Shown piece by piece: positions 1 to 5,837 of a stretch of DNA of 6,153 nucleotides. A model generated the notes under the pieces. The model saw only the letters and a list, made by a program, of their open reading frames with translations, ran no database searches and had not been told where the DNA came from. How positions within the stretch are numbered: the stretch's first letter is position 1; each line of letters starts with the position of its first letter. Source of the stretch: Thiomonas sp. (GTDB lineage Bacteria > Pseudomonadota > Gammaproteobacteria > Burkholderiales > Burkholderiaceae_C); assembly GCA_028706735.1 (NCBI GenBank), contig JAQTVS010000174.1, forward strand, positions 1 through 6,153, in the 5' to 3' direction. The translations under genes were made by a program, and so were the position numbers.

Positions 1-606
1 ACCGATTACGCGGCGCTGCAGGCCAAGGCCCTCTGGGAGCCGCTGCCCTTGCCGCCGCGCGCCAGTTTCACCGTGGGTTTCCTCGGTCTGGGGCAGGTGG
101 GCGCAGCCGCCGCCCGGCGCGTGGCGGCGATGGACTTTCCCATTCTGGCCTGCAGCCGCAGCGGACAATCGCGCTTTGCCGCCGAGCTGAGCTGCCCGAT
201 CTACGCCCTGGACCGCCTCGATGAATTTCTGGCGCAGACCCGGGTGCTGGTGGTGTTGTTGCCGCTGACCGCAGACACCCGCGGCCTGCTCGATTACGCT
301 GCCCTCAGCCGTTTGCCGCAGGGCGCGCATCTCATCAACGCCAGCCGGGGCGCGGTGATCGATCAGGCCGATCTGCTCGATCTGCTGCACGGCGGGCATC
401 TGGCCAGCGCCCTGCTCGATGTGTTTGCCACCGAGCCCTTGCCCGCGGCCGATGCGCTGTGGAGCCATCCGCGGGTGCGCGTCACCCCGCACGTGGCCGC
501 GCAGACCCTGGTGGGTCCGTCCGCAGCGCAGGTGATGCGCAAGATTGCCGCCATCGAACGCGGCGACCAGCCCGGCGGCGTGGTGGACATGCGGCTGGGT
601 TATTGA
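1..606 (+). CDS. ghrA: Glyoxylate/hydroxypyruvate reductase A-type 2-hydroxyacid dehydrogenase (5' partial)
   Basis: Likely NAD(P)H-dependent reduction of glyoxylate to glycolate and hydroxypyruvate to D-glycerate in the cytosol. The frame is open from base 1, so the start lies upstream. The 201 visible residues are the C-terminal two thirds of a family of about 310. Seen: a Rossmann dinucleotide motif GFLGLGQVG (visible residues 26-34), then the hydroxyacid dehydrogenase catalytic triad Arg116 (NASRGAVID), Glu145 (ATEPLP) and His164 (TPHVAA). The Arg-Glu spacing of 29 and Glu-His spacing of 19 match what I recall for E. coli GhrA (Arg227, Glu256, His275), and the C-terminus ends in GY as there. 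A TTG at 49 could be read as a start but falls inside the conserved fold, so I reject it. The gene ends 13 bases before the HMG-CoA lyase gene and is probably cotranscribed with it. Substrate choice within the family is inferred by resemblance only. Confidence 0.86.
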   Translation, partial: TDYAALQAKALWEPLPLPPRASFTVGFLGLGQVGAAAARRVAAMDFPILACSRSGQSRFAAELSCPIYALDRLDEFLAQTRVLVVLLPLTADTRGLLDYAALSRLPQGAHLINASRGAVIDQADLLDLLHGGHLASALLDVFATEPLPAADALWSHPRVRVTPHVAAQTLVGPSAAQVMRKIAAIERGDQPGGVVDMRLGY

Positions 607-609
607 ACT

Positions 610-613
610 GGAG
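610..613 (+). promoter_or_regulatory. Ribosome binding site (GGAG) deciding the HMG-CoA lyase start
   Basis: GGAG lies 6 bases before ATG 620, just after the stop codon of the upstream reductase. This supports ATG 620 over an in-frame ATG at 545, which would overlap the upstream gene by about 60 bases and add 25 residues of unconserved sequence. Confidence 0.7.
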
Positions 614-619
614 ACCGCC

Positions 620-1804
620 ATGTCCACTTTGAACCGTTTGCCGAAATTCGTCGAAGTCGTGGAAGTCGGCCCGCGTGACGGCTTGCAGAACGAGGCCAAC
701 CCCGTGCCCGTTGCCGTGAAGGTTGATCTCATCGACCGCCTGTCCGCCGCGGGGCTGCCCAACGTCGAAGCCGCCGCCTTCGTCTCGCCCAAGTGGGTGC
801 CGCAGATGGCGGGCAGCAGCGAGGTGATGGCGGCCATCCGCCGCCGTCCGGGCGCCGTGTACTCGGCCCTCGTGCCTAATATGAAAGGCATGGAGGCGGC
901 GCTGGCTGCGGGCGTGGATGAGGTGGTGGTGTTCAGCGCCGCGAGCGAGGCTTTCGCGCAGAAGAACATCAACTGTTCCATCGCCGAATCGATCGAGCGC
1001 TTCCGTCCCGTGGCCGAGGCCGCCAAGAGTGCAGGAGTGAAGCTGCGCGGCAGCATCTCGGTGGCGCTGGGCTGCCCCTACCAGGGCGCGGTCGAACCGT
1101 CAGCGGTGGCCGAAGTCGTGCGCCGCATGGCGGGTCTCGGCTGCGACTCCATCGACATTGCCGACACCATCGGCGTGGGCACAGCGGGCGCGGTGCAGGC
1201 CGTGTTCGAGGCCGGCGCCGCAGCCTTCCCCATAGACAGGCTGGCCGGTCACTTCCACGACACCTACGGCCAGGCGCTGGCGAACATTCTTGCGGCGCTG
1301 CAGATGGGCGTGGCGAGCTTTCATTCCTCCGTCGCCGGTCTGGGCGGCTGCCCCTATGCCAAGGGCGCCACCGGCAATGTCGCCACCGAGGACGTGCTCT
1401 ACCTGCTGCAAGGCCTGGGCATTGAAACGGGAGTGAACCTGCGCGCCGTGGTCGAGGCGGGCGACTTCATCACCCGCGCCATCAACCGTCCGAACAACAG
1501 CCGCGCGGGCAAGGCGCTGCTCGCCAAGTGGGCCACTGAGCGCCCCCAGGGCCGGGCCATCCCCACCCCGGCCCCCCCCACCAGCGGGGAGGGAGTGACT
1601 TCACCTCCCCCACCCGTGGGGGAGGTTGGGAGGGGGATGCCCACCCCGGCCCTCCCCACCAGCGGGGAGGGAGTGACTTCACCTCCCCCACCCGTGGGGG
1701 AGGTTGGGAGGGGGATGCCCAGCCCGCCCCCCGAGGGGGATGAGAAAACTTGGGGCGGCCCTGCGTTTTCTCAGGAGCAAGGCGAACCCGGTTGCGCCGC
1801 TTGA
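620..1804 (+). CDS. mvaB: Hydroxymethylglutaryl-CoA lyase with a repeat-derived C-terminal extension
   Basis: Cleaves (S)-3-hydroxy-3-methylglutaryl-CoA to acetoacetate and acetyl-CoA, the last step of leucine breakdown; cytosolic TIM-barrel enzyme needing a divalent metal. Seen: EVGPRDGLQNE with Arg19 and Asp20, metal ligands His211 and His213 (GHFHDTYGQA), the catalytic cysteine loop GGCPYA (Cys244) and Asn253. Spacings match the human enzyme as I recall it (Arg41, His233, His235, Cys266, Asn275): Arg to His 192, His to Cys 33, Cys to Asn 9. The ordinary enzyme of about 300 residues would end near AKW (Trp304). Here the frame continues to residue 394 through two 26-residue Pro/Gly/Glu-rich repeats (315-340, 341-366) encoded by a GC-rich palindromic DNA repeat. 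The extension has no recognisable fold and probably reflects loss of the original stop by repeat insertion. The stop is 11 bases before the next ATG. Other DRE-TIM lyases are less likely given the full active site. Confidence 0.93.
   Translation: MSTLNRLPKFVEVVEVGPRDGLQNEANPVPVAVKVDLIDRLSAAGLPNVEAAAFVSPKWVPQMAGSSEVMAAIRRRPGAVYSALVPNMKGMEAALAAGVDEVVVFSAASEAFAQKNINCSIAESIERFRPVAEAAKSAGVKLRGSISVALGCPYQGAVEPSAVAEVVRRMAGLGCDSIDIADTIGVGTAGAVQAVFEAGAAAFPIDRLAGHFHDTYGQALANILAALQMGVASFHSSVAGLGGCPYAKGATGNVATEDVLYLLQGLGIETGVNLRAVVEAGDFITRAINRPNNSRAGKALLAKWATERPQGRAIPTPAPPTSGEGVTSPPPPVGEVGRGMPTPALPTSGEGVTSPPPPVGEVGRGMPSPPPEGDEKTWGGPAFSQEQGEPGCAA
1562..1740 (+). repeat. Two tandem 78-bp GC-rich palindromic repeats plus a degenerate third piece
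   Basis: Unit 1 (1562-1639) and unit 2 (1640-1717) match at 77 of 78 positions; the one difference is C at 1575 against T at 1653. Positions 1718-1740 look like a degenerate partial unit. Each unit holds two inverted repeats. In unit 2 an 8-bp stem pairs CCCTCCCC (1650-1657) with GGGGAGGG (1664-1671) over a 6-base loop. An 11-bp stem pairs ACCTCCCCCAC (1681-1691) with GTGGGGGAGGT (1694-1704) over 2 bases; in unit 1 this second stem is at 1603-1613/1616-1626. Unit 1's first stem has one mismatch because of the C at 1575. The form is that of dispersed REP-like intergenic repeats known in many proteobacteria, here inside the end of a coding frame. The unit is 26 codons long, so copy number can change without a frameshift. 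Confidence 0.88.
1741..1773 (+). other. Inverted repeat downstream of the GC-rich repeats
   Basis: TGAGAAAAC (1741-1749) and GTTTTCTCA (1765-1773) form a perfect 9-bp inverted repeat around a 15-base GC-rich centre that can itself pair GGG with CCC (1753-1755/1759-1761). It lies directly after the last repeat fragment, inside the extended lyase frame. No T-run follows, so it is not a standard intrinsic terminator. It may be a boundary of the inserted element or a remnant of the original 3' region of the lyase gene. Confidence 0.5.
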
Positions 1805-1815
1805 TCCGCTTCATC

Positions 1816-2322
1816 ATGCAAACAACAGCCATTCCTTCCCCTTCCGATTCCGTGCAGCGCGTGATCGACGCGCTGGCCGCGTTGGGCCATGCCGAGCGGC
1901 CCGTCATGCTCGACGCCGCCGCGCGTACCGCGCAGCAGGCGGCCGATGCCCTCGGCGTGGCGCTTGGCCAGATCGCCAAGTCCATCGTGTTCCGTCATGT
2001 GTCCAGCAGCCGCGCGGTGCTGGTGGTCTGCGCCGGCGACCGACGGGTGGACGAAAAAGCCGCGGCGGCGCAGGTGGGCAAGCTTGCGCGGGCCGACGCC
2101 GATTTCGTGCGCGCCGCCACCGGCTTTGCCATCGGCGGCGTCAGCCCGGTGGGCCATACCCAGCCGCCCATCGCCCTGCTCGACGACAGCCTCTGGCGCT
2201 TCGATCGCATCTGGGCGGCAGCGGGGCATCCGCATGCGGTGTTCGCGCTGCAACCCGATGATCTGGCACGCTGGTTGGCGGTGCAGCCCAGCGCGCTCAG
2301 CGCCCCACCCGAATTGCGCTGA
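1816..2322 (+). CDS. YbaK/EbsC (ProX-like) aminoacyl-tRNA deacylase family protein
   Basis: Single-domain protein of 168 residues related to the editing domain inserted in bacterial prolyl-tRNA synthetases. Family members hydrolyse mischarged aminoacyl-tRNA, for example Cys- or Ala-tRNA(Pro), in trans. Seen: RTAQQAADALGV at 36-47, the conserved lysine in QIAKSIVFR (Lys55), the hydrophobic strand AVLVVCAGD, and the family motif GGVSPVGH (107-114), followed by the C-terminal AVFALQPDDLARW. The length fits the family. I chose ATG 1816, 11 bases after the lyase stop, but no good Shine-Dalgarno precedes it. TTG 1801 overlaps the lyase stop as TTGA and is a possible alternative that would add 5 residues. 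Which amino acid it clears (YbaK, ProXp-ala or another subgroup) cannot be told from here, so I give no symbol. It sits 2 bases before the DUF1289 gene and is almost certainly cotranscribed with it. Confidence 0.88.
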   Translation: MQTTAIPSPSDSVQRVIDALAALGHAERPVMLDAAARTAQQAADALGVALGQIAKSIVFRHVSSSRAVLVVCAGDRRVDEKAAAAQVGKLARADADFVRAATGFAIGGVSPVGHTQPPIALLDDSLWRFDRIWAAAGHPHAVFALQPDDLARWLAVQPSALSAPPELR

Positions 2323-2324
2323 CC

Positions 2325-2537
2325 ATGACCGTCCCTTCGCCCTGCATCAACGTCTGCAGCATGGACGAAGCGACCGGACTCTGCCGTGGCTGCGCCCGAA
2401 CACTCGACGAAATCGCGCGGTGGGCCAGCATGAAGGAACAGGACAAACTGCGGGTGTGGCGGCTCATCCGGCTGCGCCAGACTGCGGCAACAGCCTCGGG
2501 CGACGCGCCGTCCGGGCCGCAGTCGCCCTCGGCATAG
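2325..2537 (+). CDS. Small four-cysteine DUF1289 family protein
   Basis: 70-residue protein with the DUF1289 signature: PCINVC (Cys7, Cys11), then TGLCRGCART (Cys20, Cys23), then DEIARWASM. The pattern C-x3-C-x8-C-x2-C suggests binding of zinc or an Fe-S cluster; family members such as E. coli YdhL are annotated as predicted Fe-S proteins, but I know of no established function. The conserved part fills roughly residues 4-50. The rest, rich in Ala, Ser, Gly and Pro, looks disordered. The ATG at 2325 is 2 bases after the stop of the YbaK-family gene, which suggests translational coupling. It is the last gene of the left-hand group and is followed by 360 bases without a credible gene. Confidence 0.87.
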   Translation: MTVPSPCINVCSMDEATGLCRGCARTLDEIARWASMKEQDKLRVWRLIRLRQTAATASGDAPSGPQSPSA

Positions 2538-2719
2538 AATCACACCCCTGCACAAAAAAGCGGCAGCCGCGCAGGGCGGCCTGCCGTCCCCGGTCTCCTG
2601 CACGCCCCCCTGCACGCCCGCACGCCCGCACGCCCGCACCATGCCCGCCACCTGTACACCCGCCTCTGCTGCCGCCTTTATGCGCGCTGCGCGCGTGGGC
2701 GGTCGTCGTGCAGCGCCTT
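2538..2719. other. Intergenic stretch, no gene seen
   Basis: First part of the gap between the DUF1289 gene and dusB. It is GC-rich with several short hairpins: GGGCGGC (2574-2580) pairs with GCCGTCC (2583-2589) through one G-U pair, and GCGGCAGCCGC (2560-2570) is a compact palindrome next to an A6 run (2554-2559). It also holds a GCACGCCC tandem repeat. The + strand hairpins lack a T-run, so I see no intrinsic terminator for the left-hand operon. The nearest thing to a promoter is TAGAAT at 2535-2540 without a recognisable -35. Open frames crossing the region have no family features. Confidence 0.55.
2600..2639 (+). repeat. Short GCACGCCC tandem repeat
   Basis: Three perfect tandem copies of GCACGCCC at 2612-2619, 2620-2627 and 2628-2635, a trailing partial copy (GCAC, 2636-2639) and a separated copy at 2600-2607. 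It is a simple-sequence repeat in noncoding DNA about 260 bases before dusB. No function can be assigned. Confidence 0.75.
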
Positions 2720-2879
2720 GTGCAGTGTTTCACGCTATCTGGAACATAAAACCGCATCTTTGCCGCCTGGGCAGCGTTGCCAATCCGCGCGATACCTATG
2801 GGTATCGCTGTGGTTGGCGCCTTGCCCTGACGCCAAATCCATCGGTTTTATTTGTTCCATCAAGCGTAAAACACTGCAC
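2720..2879. repeat. 160-bp imperfect palindrome, MITE-like foldback element upstream of dusB
   Basis: The left end (2720-2754) and the reverse complement of the right end (2843-2879) align with 31 matches in 35 positions plus one 2-base gap. Shared blocks are GTGCAGTGTTT, ACGCT, TGGAACA and TAAAACCG. The symmetry continues inward in weaker form (TTTG, GGGCA, GCCAA) to a perfect 8-bp stem, GCGATACC (2789-2796) with GGTATCGC (2801-2808), over a TATG loop. The whole element can therefore fold on itself, and its ends are more AT-rich than the neighbouring DNA. No credible coding frame lies within it. This fits a miniature inverted-repeat element or a decayed insertion sequence. I see no clear target-site duplication (left flank CTT, right flank TAG), so mobility is inferred. 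The right end is 18 bases before the dusB ATG, so it may lie in or near the operon's leader and promoter. Confidence 0.8.
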
Positions 2880-2897
2880 TAGTGCGCGGGGGTCGCA

Positions 2898-3950
2898 ATG
2901 AACACACCGCTGCAACTGGGGCGCTTCACCTTGCCCAACCGGGTGTTCGCCGCGCCGATGGCGGGGGTGACCGACCGGCCCTACCGCCGCCTGGCGCGGC
3001 AGCTTGGCGCGGGGTATTGCGTGAGTGAAATGGTGACCTCGCGCGCCGATCTGCGCGACAGCCTCAAGACCTCGCGCCGCGCCAACCACGACGGCGAAGC
3101 CGCGCCGATTGCGGTGCAGATCGTCGGCACCGACCCCGGGCAGATCGCTGAAGCCACGCGCTACAACCTGGAGCGCGGCGCGCACATCATCGACATCAAT
3201 ATGGGCTGCCCGGCGAAAAAGGTGTGCAACCGCTGGGCCGGCTCCGCGCTGATGCAGGATGAAGACCTCGCCGCGCGGCTGGTGGATGCCGCAGTGCAGG
3301 CCGCGCGCCCGTTCGACGCGCCCGTCACCCTCAAAATGCGCGCCGGCTGGTGCGCCGCCGAGCGCAACGCCCCGCGCATCGCCCGGCTGGCCGAGGCTGC
3401 CGGCGCCGCCATGCTGGTGGTGCATGGCCGCACGCGCGAGCAGGGTTATGGCGGCGAGGCGGAGTACGCCACCCTTGCCGCGGTCAAGCGCAGCGTCTCC
3501 ATTCCGGTGGTGGCCAATGGCGACATCGACTCGCCGCAGAAGGCCGCCGCGGTGCTGGCCGCCAGCGGAGCGGACGCGGTGATGATCGGCCGCGCCGCCA
3601 TGGGCCGTCCCTGGCTGTTCGGCCAGGTGGTGCGTTATCTGGCCGATGGCACGCTGCTGCCCGACCCCGCCCCGGCGCAGTGGCGCGACTGGCTGTTCGC
3701 CCACCTCGATGACCACTACGCGCTGTACGGCGAGTCGGTGGGCGTGCGCACCGCGCGCAAACATGTGGGCTGGTATGTGGCCAACCTTCCTGGCGGCACG
3801 GCCTTCCGCCAGCACTTCAACACCCTGCAAACCGCCGCTGATCAGCTTGACGCGCTGCGCCGCCTGTTGTGCGAGCCGCAATCGCTTTCTTCGGCCGACC
3901 CGCTCTCTCCGCTCTCTCCTTTGGCCTTCCCTCTTGCCGCCGCCGCATGA
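2898..3950 (+). CDS. dusB: tRNA-dihydrouridine synthase B
   Basis: FMN- and NADPH-dependent enzyme that reduces uridine to dihydrouridine in the D-loop of tRNA. 350 residues: a TIM barrel then a helical C-terminal domain. Seen: FMN-site APMAGVTD (19-26), EMVTS, the active-site motif NMGCPAKKVCN with catalytic Cys104, KMRAGW (Lys146), HGRTREQGY (His176-Arg178), ANGDI (Asn207-Asp209) and IGRAAMGRPW (Gly231-Arg232). The C-terminal domain keeps RTARKHVGWY. ATG 2898 is preceded by GGGGG at 2888-2892, 5 bases away, and the protein starts at the usual point for the family (PLQLGRFTLPNRVFAAPM). It is about 30 residues longer than E. coli DusB, mostly through a low-complexity tail ending PLSPLSPLAFPLAAAA. 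Its stop overlaps the fis start as ATGA, the conserved dusB-fis arrangement, where dusB is normally the promoter-proximal gene. DusA and DusC are less likely given the fis linkage and the KKVCN motif. Confidence 0.96.
   Translation: MNTPLQLGRFTLPNRVFAAPMAGVTDRPYRRLARQLGAGYCVSEMVTSRADLRDSLKTSRRANHDGEAAPIAVQIVGTDPGQIAEATRYNLERGAHIIDINMGCPAKKVCNRWAGSALMQDEDLAARLVDAAVQAARPFDAPVTLKMRAGWCAAERNAPRIARLAEAAGAAMLVVHGRTREQGYGGEAEYATLAAVKRSVSIPVVANGDIDSPQKAAAVLAASGADAVMIGRAAMGRPWLFGQVVRYLADGTLLPDPAPAQWRDWLFAHLDDHYALYGESVGVRTARKHVGWYVANLPGGTAFRQHFNTLQTAADQLDALRRLLCEPQSLSSADPLSPLSPLAFPLAAAA
3901..3918 (+). repeat. 9-bp tandem duplication in the 3' end of dusB
   Basis: CGCTCTCTC occurs twice back to back (3901-3909, 3910-3918), adding an in-frame LSP-LSP to the low-complexity tail of DusB. 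It looks like replication slippage outside the conserved fold. Confidence 0.7.
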
Positions 3951-4186
3951 ACCCGCAACGCAAAACCCTCGAACAGTGCGTGGTCGAGAGCCTCGAAGGC
4001 TATTTCCGCGACCTCGGCGGCTCCGAGCCGCACGGCATCCACAGCATGGTGATGCAGGCGGTGGAAAAACCCCTGCTCGTCACCGTGATGCGCCACGCAG
4101 AAGGCAATCAGTCTCTGGCTGCGCGCTGGCTGGACATCAATCGCAACACCTTGCGCAAAAAACTGGCCGAACACAAATTGCTCTGA
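3947..4186 (+). CDS. fis: Fis family nucleoid-associated DNA-binding protein
   Basis: 79-residue homodimeric DNA-bending protein that shapes the nucleoid and modulates transcription in enteric bacteria. Seen: a short N-terminal part (TLEQCVVESLEGYFRDL), the dimer helices with PLLVTVMRHAEGNQSLAARWL, and a C-terminal helix-turn-helix whose recognition helix carries Asn65-Arg66-Asn67-Thr68-Leu69-Arg70-Lys71-Lys72, matching the Fis NRxTLRKKL signature. It is shorter than the 98-residue E. coli protein because the N-terminal arm, which contacts DNA invertases there, is largely absent; this is usual outside enterics. ATG 3947 overlaps the dusB stop (ATGA), so translation is probably coupled to dusB; an upstream in-frame start at 3869 would lie deep within dusB and is not supported. 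NtrC-type regulators share this HTH fold, but size and dusB linkage make Fis clear. Confidence 0.94.
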   Translation: MNPQRKTLEQCVVESLEGYFRDLGGSEPHGIHSMVMQAVEKPLLVTVMRHAEGNQSLAARWLDINRNTLRKKLAEHKLL

Positions 4187-4190
4187 GCGG

Positions 4191-4217
4191 CCCGGCGTTT
4201 TCTTGAGAGCCGGGTTT
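4191..4217 (+). terminator. Weak terminator-like hairpin between fis and purH
   Basis: CCCGGC (4191-4196) pairs with GCCGGG (4209-4214) across a 12-base loop, followed by only TTT (4215-4217), starting 5 bases after the fis stop. The stem is short and the U-tract poor, so it might attenuate rather than end transcription. No convincing promoter is visible in the rest of the 71-base gap before purH. Confidence 0.3.
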
Positions 4218-4257
4218 GCGCCAGACCGCCCGCAACTCCCCATCCACCGAGACTTCC

Positions 4258-5808
4258 ATGCAAGCACTGATCTCCGTTTCCGACAAAACCGGCGTGCTCG
4301 ACTTCGCCCGCGACCTGCACGCCCTGGGCGTGCGCCTGCTGTCCACCGGCGGCACCGCCAAGCTGCTGCGCGAGTCCGGCCTGCCGGTGCTTGAGGTGGC
4401 CGACTACACCGGCTTTCCCGAAATGCTCGACGGCCGGGTGAAGACTCTGCATCCCAAGGTGCATGCCGGCCTGCTGGCGCGGCGCGACCTGCCCGCGCAC
4501 GTGGCGCAGACCGACGCGCACGGCCTGCCGGCGATCGACATCCTCTGCGTCAACCTCTATCCCTTCGAGGCCACAGTGGCCAAGCCGCACACCCTGGACG
4601 AGGCCATCGAGAACATCGACATCGGCGGCCCGGCCATGGTGCGTTCCGGCGCGAAAAACTATCACCATGTTGCGGTGCTCACCGACCCGGCAGACTATGC
4701 CGTGGTCGTGGCTGAACTGCGCGCGGCGGGCAAGGTGAGCGACGCCACGCGCTTTCGCCTCTCGGTCGCGGCGTTCAACCGCATCGCCCAGTACGACGCG
4801 GCCATTTCCAACTACCTGTCCGCGCTGCAGGATGACGGCGCGCGTGGAGCCTTTCCCGGCCAGATCAATCTCACCTTCACCAAGCAGCAAGACCTGCGCT
4901 ACGGCGAGAACCCGCACCAGAGCGCGGCGTTCTATGTCGAACCGGGTGCGCGCGAGGCCAGCATCGCCACCGCCCGCCAGTTGCAGGGCAAGGAGCTGAG
5001 CTACAACAACATCGCCGATGCCGACGCCGCGCTCGAATGCGTGAAGCAGTTCGTGGATGCGCCCGCCTGCGTCATCGTCAAGCACGCCAACCCCTGCGGC
5101 GTGGCCTATGGCGCCAGTCTCCTGGACGCCTATGACCGCGCCTACAAGACCGATGCCGAATCGGCCTTCGGCGGCATCATTGCGCTCAACCGTGAGCTCG
5201 ACGCGGCCACGGCTCGGACAATAGTCGAGCGGCAGTTTGTCGAAGTCATCATTGCGCCCACAATGTCGCAGGCCGCCATCGACATCTGCGCGGCCAAAAA
5301 GAACGTGCGCCTGCTGGCCTGCGGCAGCTGGGACGCGCAGCCCGGCCCGCGCCTGGACGCCAAGCGCGTGAACGGCGGCCTGCTGCTGCAAGATGCCGAC
5401 CTCGCGCTGCACGGCGACCTGCAGATCGTCACCCAGCGCGCCCCGAACGAGGCCGAGCTGCGCGACCTGCTGTTCGCCTGGCGCGTGGCCAAGTTCGTCA
5501 AATCCAACGCCATCGTCTACGCCAAGGACAACGCCACCATCGGCGTCGGCGCGGGGCAGATGAGCCGGGTCAACTCCGCACGCATCGCCGCGATCAAGGC
5601 CGAGCAAGCCGGGCTGCAGGTTCCCGGTTCGGTCATGGCCTCCGACGCCTTCTTCCCCTTCCGCGACGGCATCGACAACGCCGCGCAGGCCGGGATCAAG
5701 GCCGTCATCCAGCCGGGCGGCTCGATGCGCGACGCCGAAGTCATCGCCGCCGCAGACCAACACGGCATGGCCATGGTGCTGACCGGCATGCGTCACTTCC
5801 GGCATTGA
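4258..5808 (+). CDS. purH: Bifunctional AICAR transformylase/IMP cyclohydrolase
   Basis: Carries out the last two steps of de novo purine synthesis in the cytosol: formyl transfer from 10-formyltetrahydrofolate to AICAR, then ring closure of FAICAR to IMP. 516 residues, close to the usual 520-530. The N-terminal MGS-like cyclohydrolase domain (about 1-150) shows STGGTAKLL (29-37), [15 protein letters not shown] (Lys62, His65, Lys67), VNLYPF and [12 protein letters not shown]. The transformylase domain shows LRYGENPHQ (213-221), QGKELSYNN (243-251), the catalytic KHANPCG (Lys275, His276), ESAFGG (301-306), NAIVYAKDN (from Asn417) and the C-terminus MRHFRH typical of PurH. ATG 4258 gives a start typical of the family ([10 protein letters not shown]), with only a weak GAGA ribosome site at 4249-4252. 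A TTG at 4216 is open in frame but adds nonconserved residues. The position after dusB-fis and before ruvC is the betaproteobacterial arrangement as I recall it. Confidence 0.97.
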   Translation: MQALISVSDKTGVLDFARDLHALGVRLLSTGGTAKLLRESGLPVLEVADYTGFPEMLDGRVKTLHPKVHAGLLARRDLPAHVAQTDAHGLPAIDILCVNLYPFEATVAKPHTLDEAIENIDIGGPAMVRSGAKNYHHVAVLTDPADYAVVVAELRAAGKVSDATRFRLSVAAFNRIAQYDAAISNYLSALQDDGARGAFPGQINLTFTKQQDLRYGENPHQSAAFYVEPGAREASIATARQLQGKELSYNNIADADAALECVKQFVDAPACVIVKHANPCGVAYGASLLDAYDRAYKTDAESAFGGIIALNRELDAATARTIVERQFVEVIIAPTMSQAAIDICAAKKNVRLLACGSWDAQPGPRLDAKRVNGGLLLQDADLALHGDLQIVTQRAPNEAELRDLLFAWRVAKFVKSNAIVYAKDNATIGVGAGQMSRVNSARIAAIKAEQAGLQVPGSVMASDAFFPFRDGIDNAAQAGIKAVIQPGGSMRDAEVIAAADQHGMAMVLTGMRHFRH

Positions 5809-5837
5809 TTGCGGGCAGCGCCGACGTTCGCCCCCCC

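Noticed and set aside
1562..1740. CRISPR-like array
   Set aside because: The copies are directly adjacent and 78 bp long with no unique spacers, so this is a tandem palindromic repeat.
2554..2570. Minus-strand intrinsic terminator (GCGGCTGCCGC followed by T6 when read on that strand)
   Set aside because: The stem is effectively 4 bp with a 3-base loop, and there is no minus-strand gene that would need it.
1889..2749. 286-codon + strand frame overlapping the YbaK-family and DUF1289 genes
   Set aside because: It is out of frame with two well supported genes, is Arg/Pro/Ala-rich without motifs, and runs into the noncoding repeat region.
2822..2851. Promoter for dusB: TTGCCC (2822-2827), 18-base spacer, TTTTAT (2846-2851)
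   Set aside because: Each box matches the sigma-70 consensus at only 4 of 6 positions and lies within the palindrome; too weak to annotate.
2843..2860. Fis autoregulatory binding site in the AT-rich palindrome arm
   Set aside because: The segment from 2844 to 2858 has G at the first and C at the last position but fails the required purine near the 3' side and the central A-tract, so it does not fit the Fis consensus.
2720..2879. Intact insertion sequence
   Set aside because: The element is only about 160 bp, has no transposase frame and no clear target-site duplication.
2641..2901. 86-codon + strand frame through the palindrome upstream of dusB
   Set aside because: It follows the foldback element, has no recognisable domain or ribosome site, and its end overlaps the dusB start; chance frame.
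2796..3881. 361-codon open frame on the minus strand opposite dusB
   Set aside because: It covers the dusB coding region and half of the palindrome, shows no family features and has a composition typical of antisense GC-rich DNA.
4108..5805. 565-codon open frame on the minus strand opposite purH
   Set aside because: It mirrors the strongly conserved purH codons and has no recognisable motif; such long antisense frames are common in GC-rich DNA.
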